NCBI GenBank assembly: GCA_028583405.1 | Contig: CM053243.1 | Span: forward strand, 37,944,281-38,008,280 | Reading direction: 5' to 3' | Length of the DNA: 64,000 nucleotides | DNA from: Pogonophryne albipinna | Taxonomy: Eukaryota > Chordata > Actinopteri > Perciformes > Artedidraconidae | In this document: in pieces, positions 62,391 to 64,000 of the stretch | How the letters are laid out: every line of letters begins with the position of its first letter | Position numbering within the stretch: the stretch's first letter is position 1 | Translations under genes and position numbers: made by a program | The notes under the pieces: generated by a model | The model's database searches: none | What the model saw: the letters and a program-made list of their open reading frames with translations, nothing else | What the model was told of the DNA's origin: nothing

Positions 62391-62838
62391 CTGTCATTAC
62401 CTACCCGACACCGTCACATTTGCTTTGTCACTTGACCTTTGTTTTCACATTGCTTCCCGCTTCAGGGGCTTTTAGTCCTTTTTCTCAAAGGCTTGAATTG
62501 TCATAACATACTGTGGAACTTTCCAATAAGCTCTTGAACTAAAAGAAGTACAAACAGGTTTGCCTGGAAAGAAGAATGTTTTTGCTGTCATAGTATCTAG
62601 GTAAGAGGGCTTTGTATGGTGAAGAGACTATGACACTCAGAAAAACAGAAGTCAAAAATGTCTGTCCAAAGAAAGAAATCACATACTGTAATATGGCTAC
62701 AAAACAATCGACGTTCGCGTCTTCAACCCATGACTTAAATCTGTTATTTTCGTTCAAAATCAGATCAAATTGGCTGAACTCTACCATGTCTCGTCCTGGG
62801 AGTTGGTCACTGAAAACAATCCAAATGTTGATCCTAAC

Positions 62839-62870
62839 CAGTGGCGACTCGTCATTAGGGGCAAAAAAAT
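62839..62870. mobile_element. hAT left end fragment
   Basis: CAGTGGCGACTCGTCATTAG is the reversed counterpart of the end at 30,296-30,346. No right end in the window. Confidence 0.5.
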
Positions 62871-63515
62871 AATCACCAGTGGCATGGCTGGCATACCCAC
62901 CAAACGTCATCTCATAATTCAGAGCTGATTGGCTGTAAACATGTGTGCCGCGAAAAGTGTAGTTGTGAAGAGGAGACAAGAGAGAGCAGCTTATAGCGAT
63001 TCAAATCAGTAAAACGGAAAGAAAATGAATGAAGTTGACCATCTACTTCAGCTTGGCAAGTTCATTTTATGTCATATATTTTGTTAATCTTCTGTGTTTT
63101 GCCTATAAGCTATTGCTCTACTGGATCGATTGATATTGTGACACGGTATTGTTTACATGGCCCACCAGTGCAGAAATACCCGGATGTTGACAAGCAAGCC
63201 TCTATCACAACTTTTGGTTCACTATAACACACATTTGTGTGGAGAATACGAAGATTTGTTCAGTTCTTATCAAGCAAATGTATATGTACTACGTATGTTA
63301 CTAAAGAGGTTTTAGATTGGCCAGTGTCCATGTGAAGTTATCGTCATCTCTCGGCGTGAAAACAGTATTTCCCGTGTCTGCGTTTTCATAGTAACAGCTC
63401 TCGCTGCCGGAAATGAGTATTCTCGTCATTGTCCAACACATTCTCACTCCCAACTCGTCAACTTGCAGGTTTCATATTTGTATTTTGTGCCTCTACTGTG
63501 GCTTGTTTTCATGCT
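62871..63515. other. no gene recognised
   Basis: No supported exon or repeat structure seen, apart from being downstream of a hAT end. Confidence 0.35.
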
Positions 63516-64000
63516 TTAACCCTTATATGTTGTTCGGGTCTGTGGGACCCGTTTTCATTATTTATCTAAAGAAAAATGATATGATCAATTGTTTTTTCAA
63601 ACTCACACTCAATGGCCTTGGCTCATTTTCTGTGAAGAACATATATCAGAACACATTTTCAATGACCACCCACTGTACAGCCCCCCTACACATTAATATT
63701 ACATACAGGATGTTCGGGTCCACTGGACCCGGGGCTAACAAAAGTGTGGAAATTGTAGGTCCTGTACCTACACTCGGTCCTCCTCCTGTCTGGGCCTTCG
63801 GTCCTCCTCCTGTCTGGGCCTTCTGTCTGTGTGTGTGTCTACTCGTTTTGCAGGTTGTTTCATTTTGCATCGTCACCCATGAAGAGCCTCCCCTCACATT
63901 CTTTCTGTGACTTTTGTGTTTCTGTCCCTGCCATTCCCGCACAAGGTTGCAACATTGTTGATAAATTCAAGCACGGACACCTGTCTGCTCTCACATTATC
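63516..64000. mobile_element. possible piggyBac-like terminus
   Basis: TTAA (63516-63519) is followed by CCCTTATATGTTGTTCGGGT, and GTTCGGGTC../..GGACCCG pairs recur near 63,535-63,550 and 63,712-63,735. TTAA plus CCC and such subterminal words are usual for piggyBac-type elements. A 24-bp unit around GGTCCTCCTCCTGTCTGGGC is doubled at 63776-63822. It runs off the window edge without a transposase. Confidence 0.4.

Noticed and set aside
62539..62979. 146-residue minus-strand frame
   Set aside because: It crosses a hAT end and has no recognisable domain; likely chance.
63413..63910. 165-residue plus-strand frame at the right edge
   Set aside because: It runs through a repeat-derived terminus with doubled 24-bp units and a microsatellite; no domain.

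Overview
The window looks like teleost fish nuclear DNA, probably a ray-finned fish with a transposon-rich genome. Genes have introns with GT..AG junctions. There is a fish-type six-cysteine astacin protease, and the surrounding DNA is packed with fish-type hAT, ISL2EU/Harbinger-like, Tc1, Gypsy, L1 and L2/CR1-like repeats. There are no bacterial operons, CRISPR arrays or recognisable tRNA/rRNA genes.

Layout. 1-1.74 kb: simple and minisatellite repeats, no gene. 1.75-8.21 kb: a hAT-type element (8-bp target duplication CTCTTGAA) carrying inside it a 5.68-kb two-gene DNA transposon with 230-bp inverted repeats. That inner element has a SWIM/YqaJ nuclease gene (+), broken by one stop codon, and a convergent five-exon THAP-DDE transposase gene (-) whose reading frame is open from start to stop. 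8.5-11.1 kb: a small TIR element and a 5'-truncated LINE. 11.5-17.3 kb: a 5.8-kb hAT element (TSD TGTTTGAG) with a decayed TTF-finger transposase split by a solo LTR; it sits in a relic THAP exon. 17.5-20.8 kb: a CACTA-like element holding a solo LTR (TSD AAAGG). 20.8-24.7 kb: mostly featureless DNA with microsatellites and a 74-bp palindrome. 24.7-26.4 kb: a Gypsy remnant with three consecutive coding minisatellites. 26.6-30.1 kb: a hAT containing another hAT (TSD TGCTGCAG), which contains a LINE.

30.4-52.3 kb is the only region with a convincing host gene. An eight-coding-exon, 255-residue six-cysteine astacin gene lies on the minus strand at 43.3-46.0 kb, with signal peptide, zinc site, Met-turn, TATA box and poly(A) signal. 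A decayed duplicate of its last two coding exons lies at 30.5-31.7 kb. Two nearly identical 5.2-5.3-kb composite repeats (31,970-37,277 and 47,153-52,317) flank the gene in direct orientation.

52.3-58.8 kb holds more hAT elements with perfect 8-bp target duplications (CTTTAGCC, ATATATAC, CTCTAATC). 59.4-61.3 kb resembles a broken copy of the SAMD3-like multicopy fish gene, with a large hairpin in its first intron. The right end has (CA)n repeats, hairpins and a piggyBac-like terminus.

The genes do not form one pathway. The picture is a host protease locus in a graveyard of nested mobile elements, one of which still encodes an apparently complete transposase. All calls are from reading the sequence; no database search was run.
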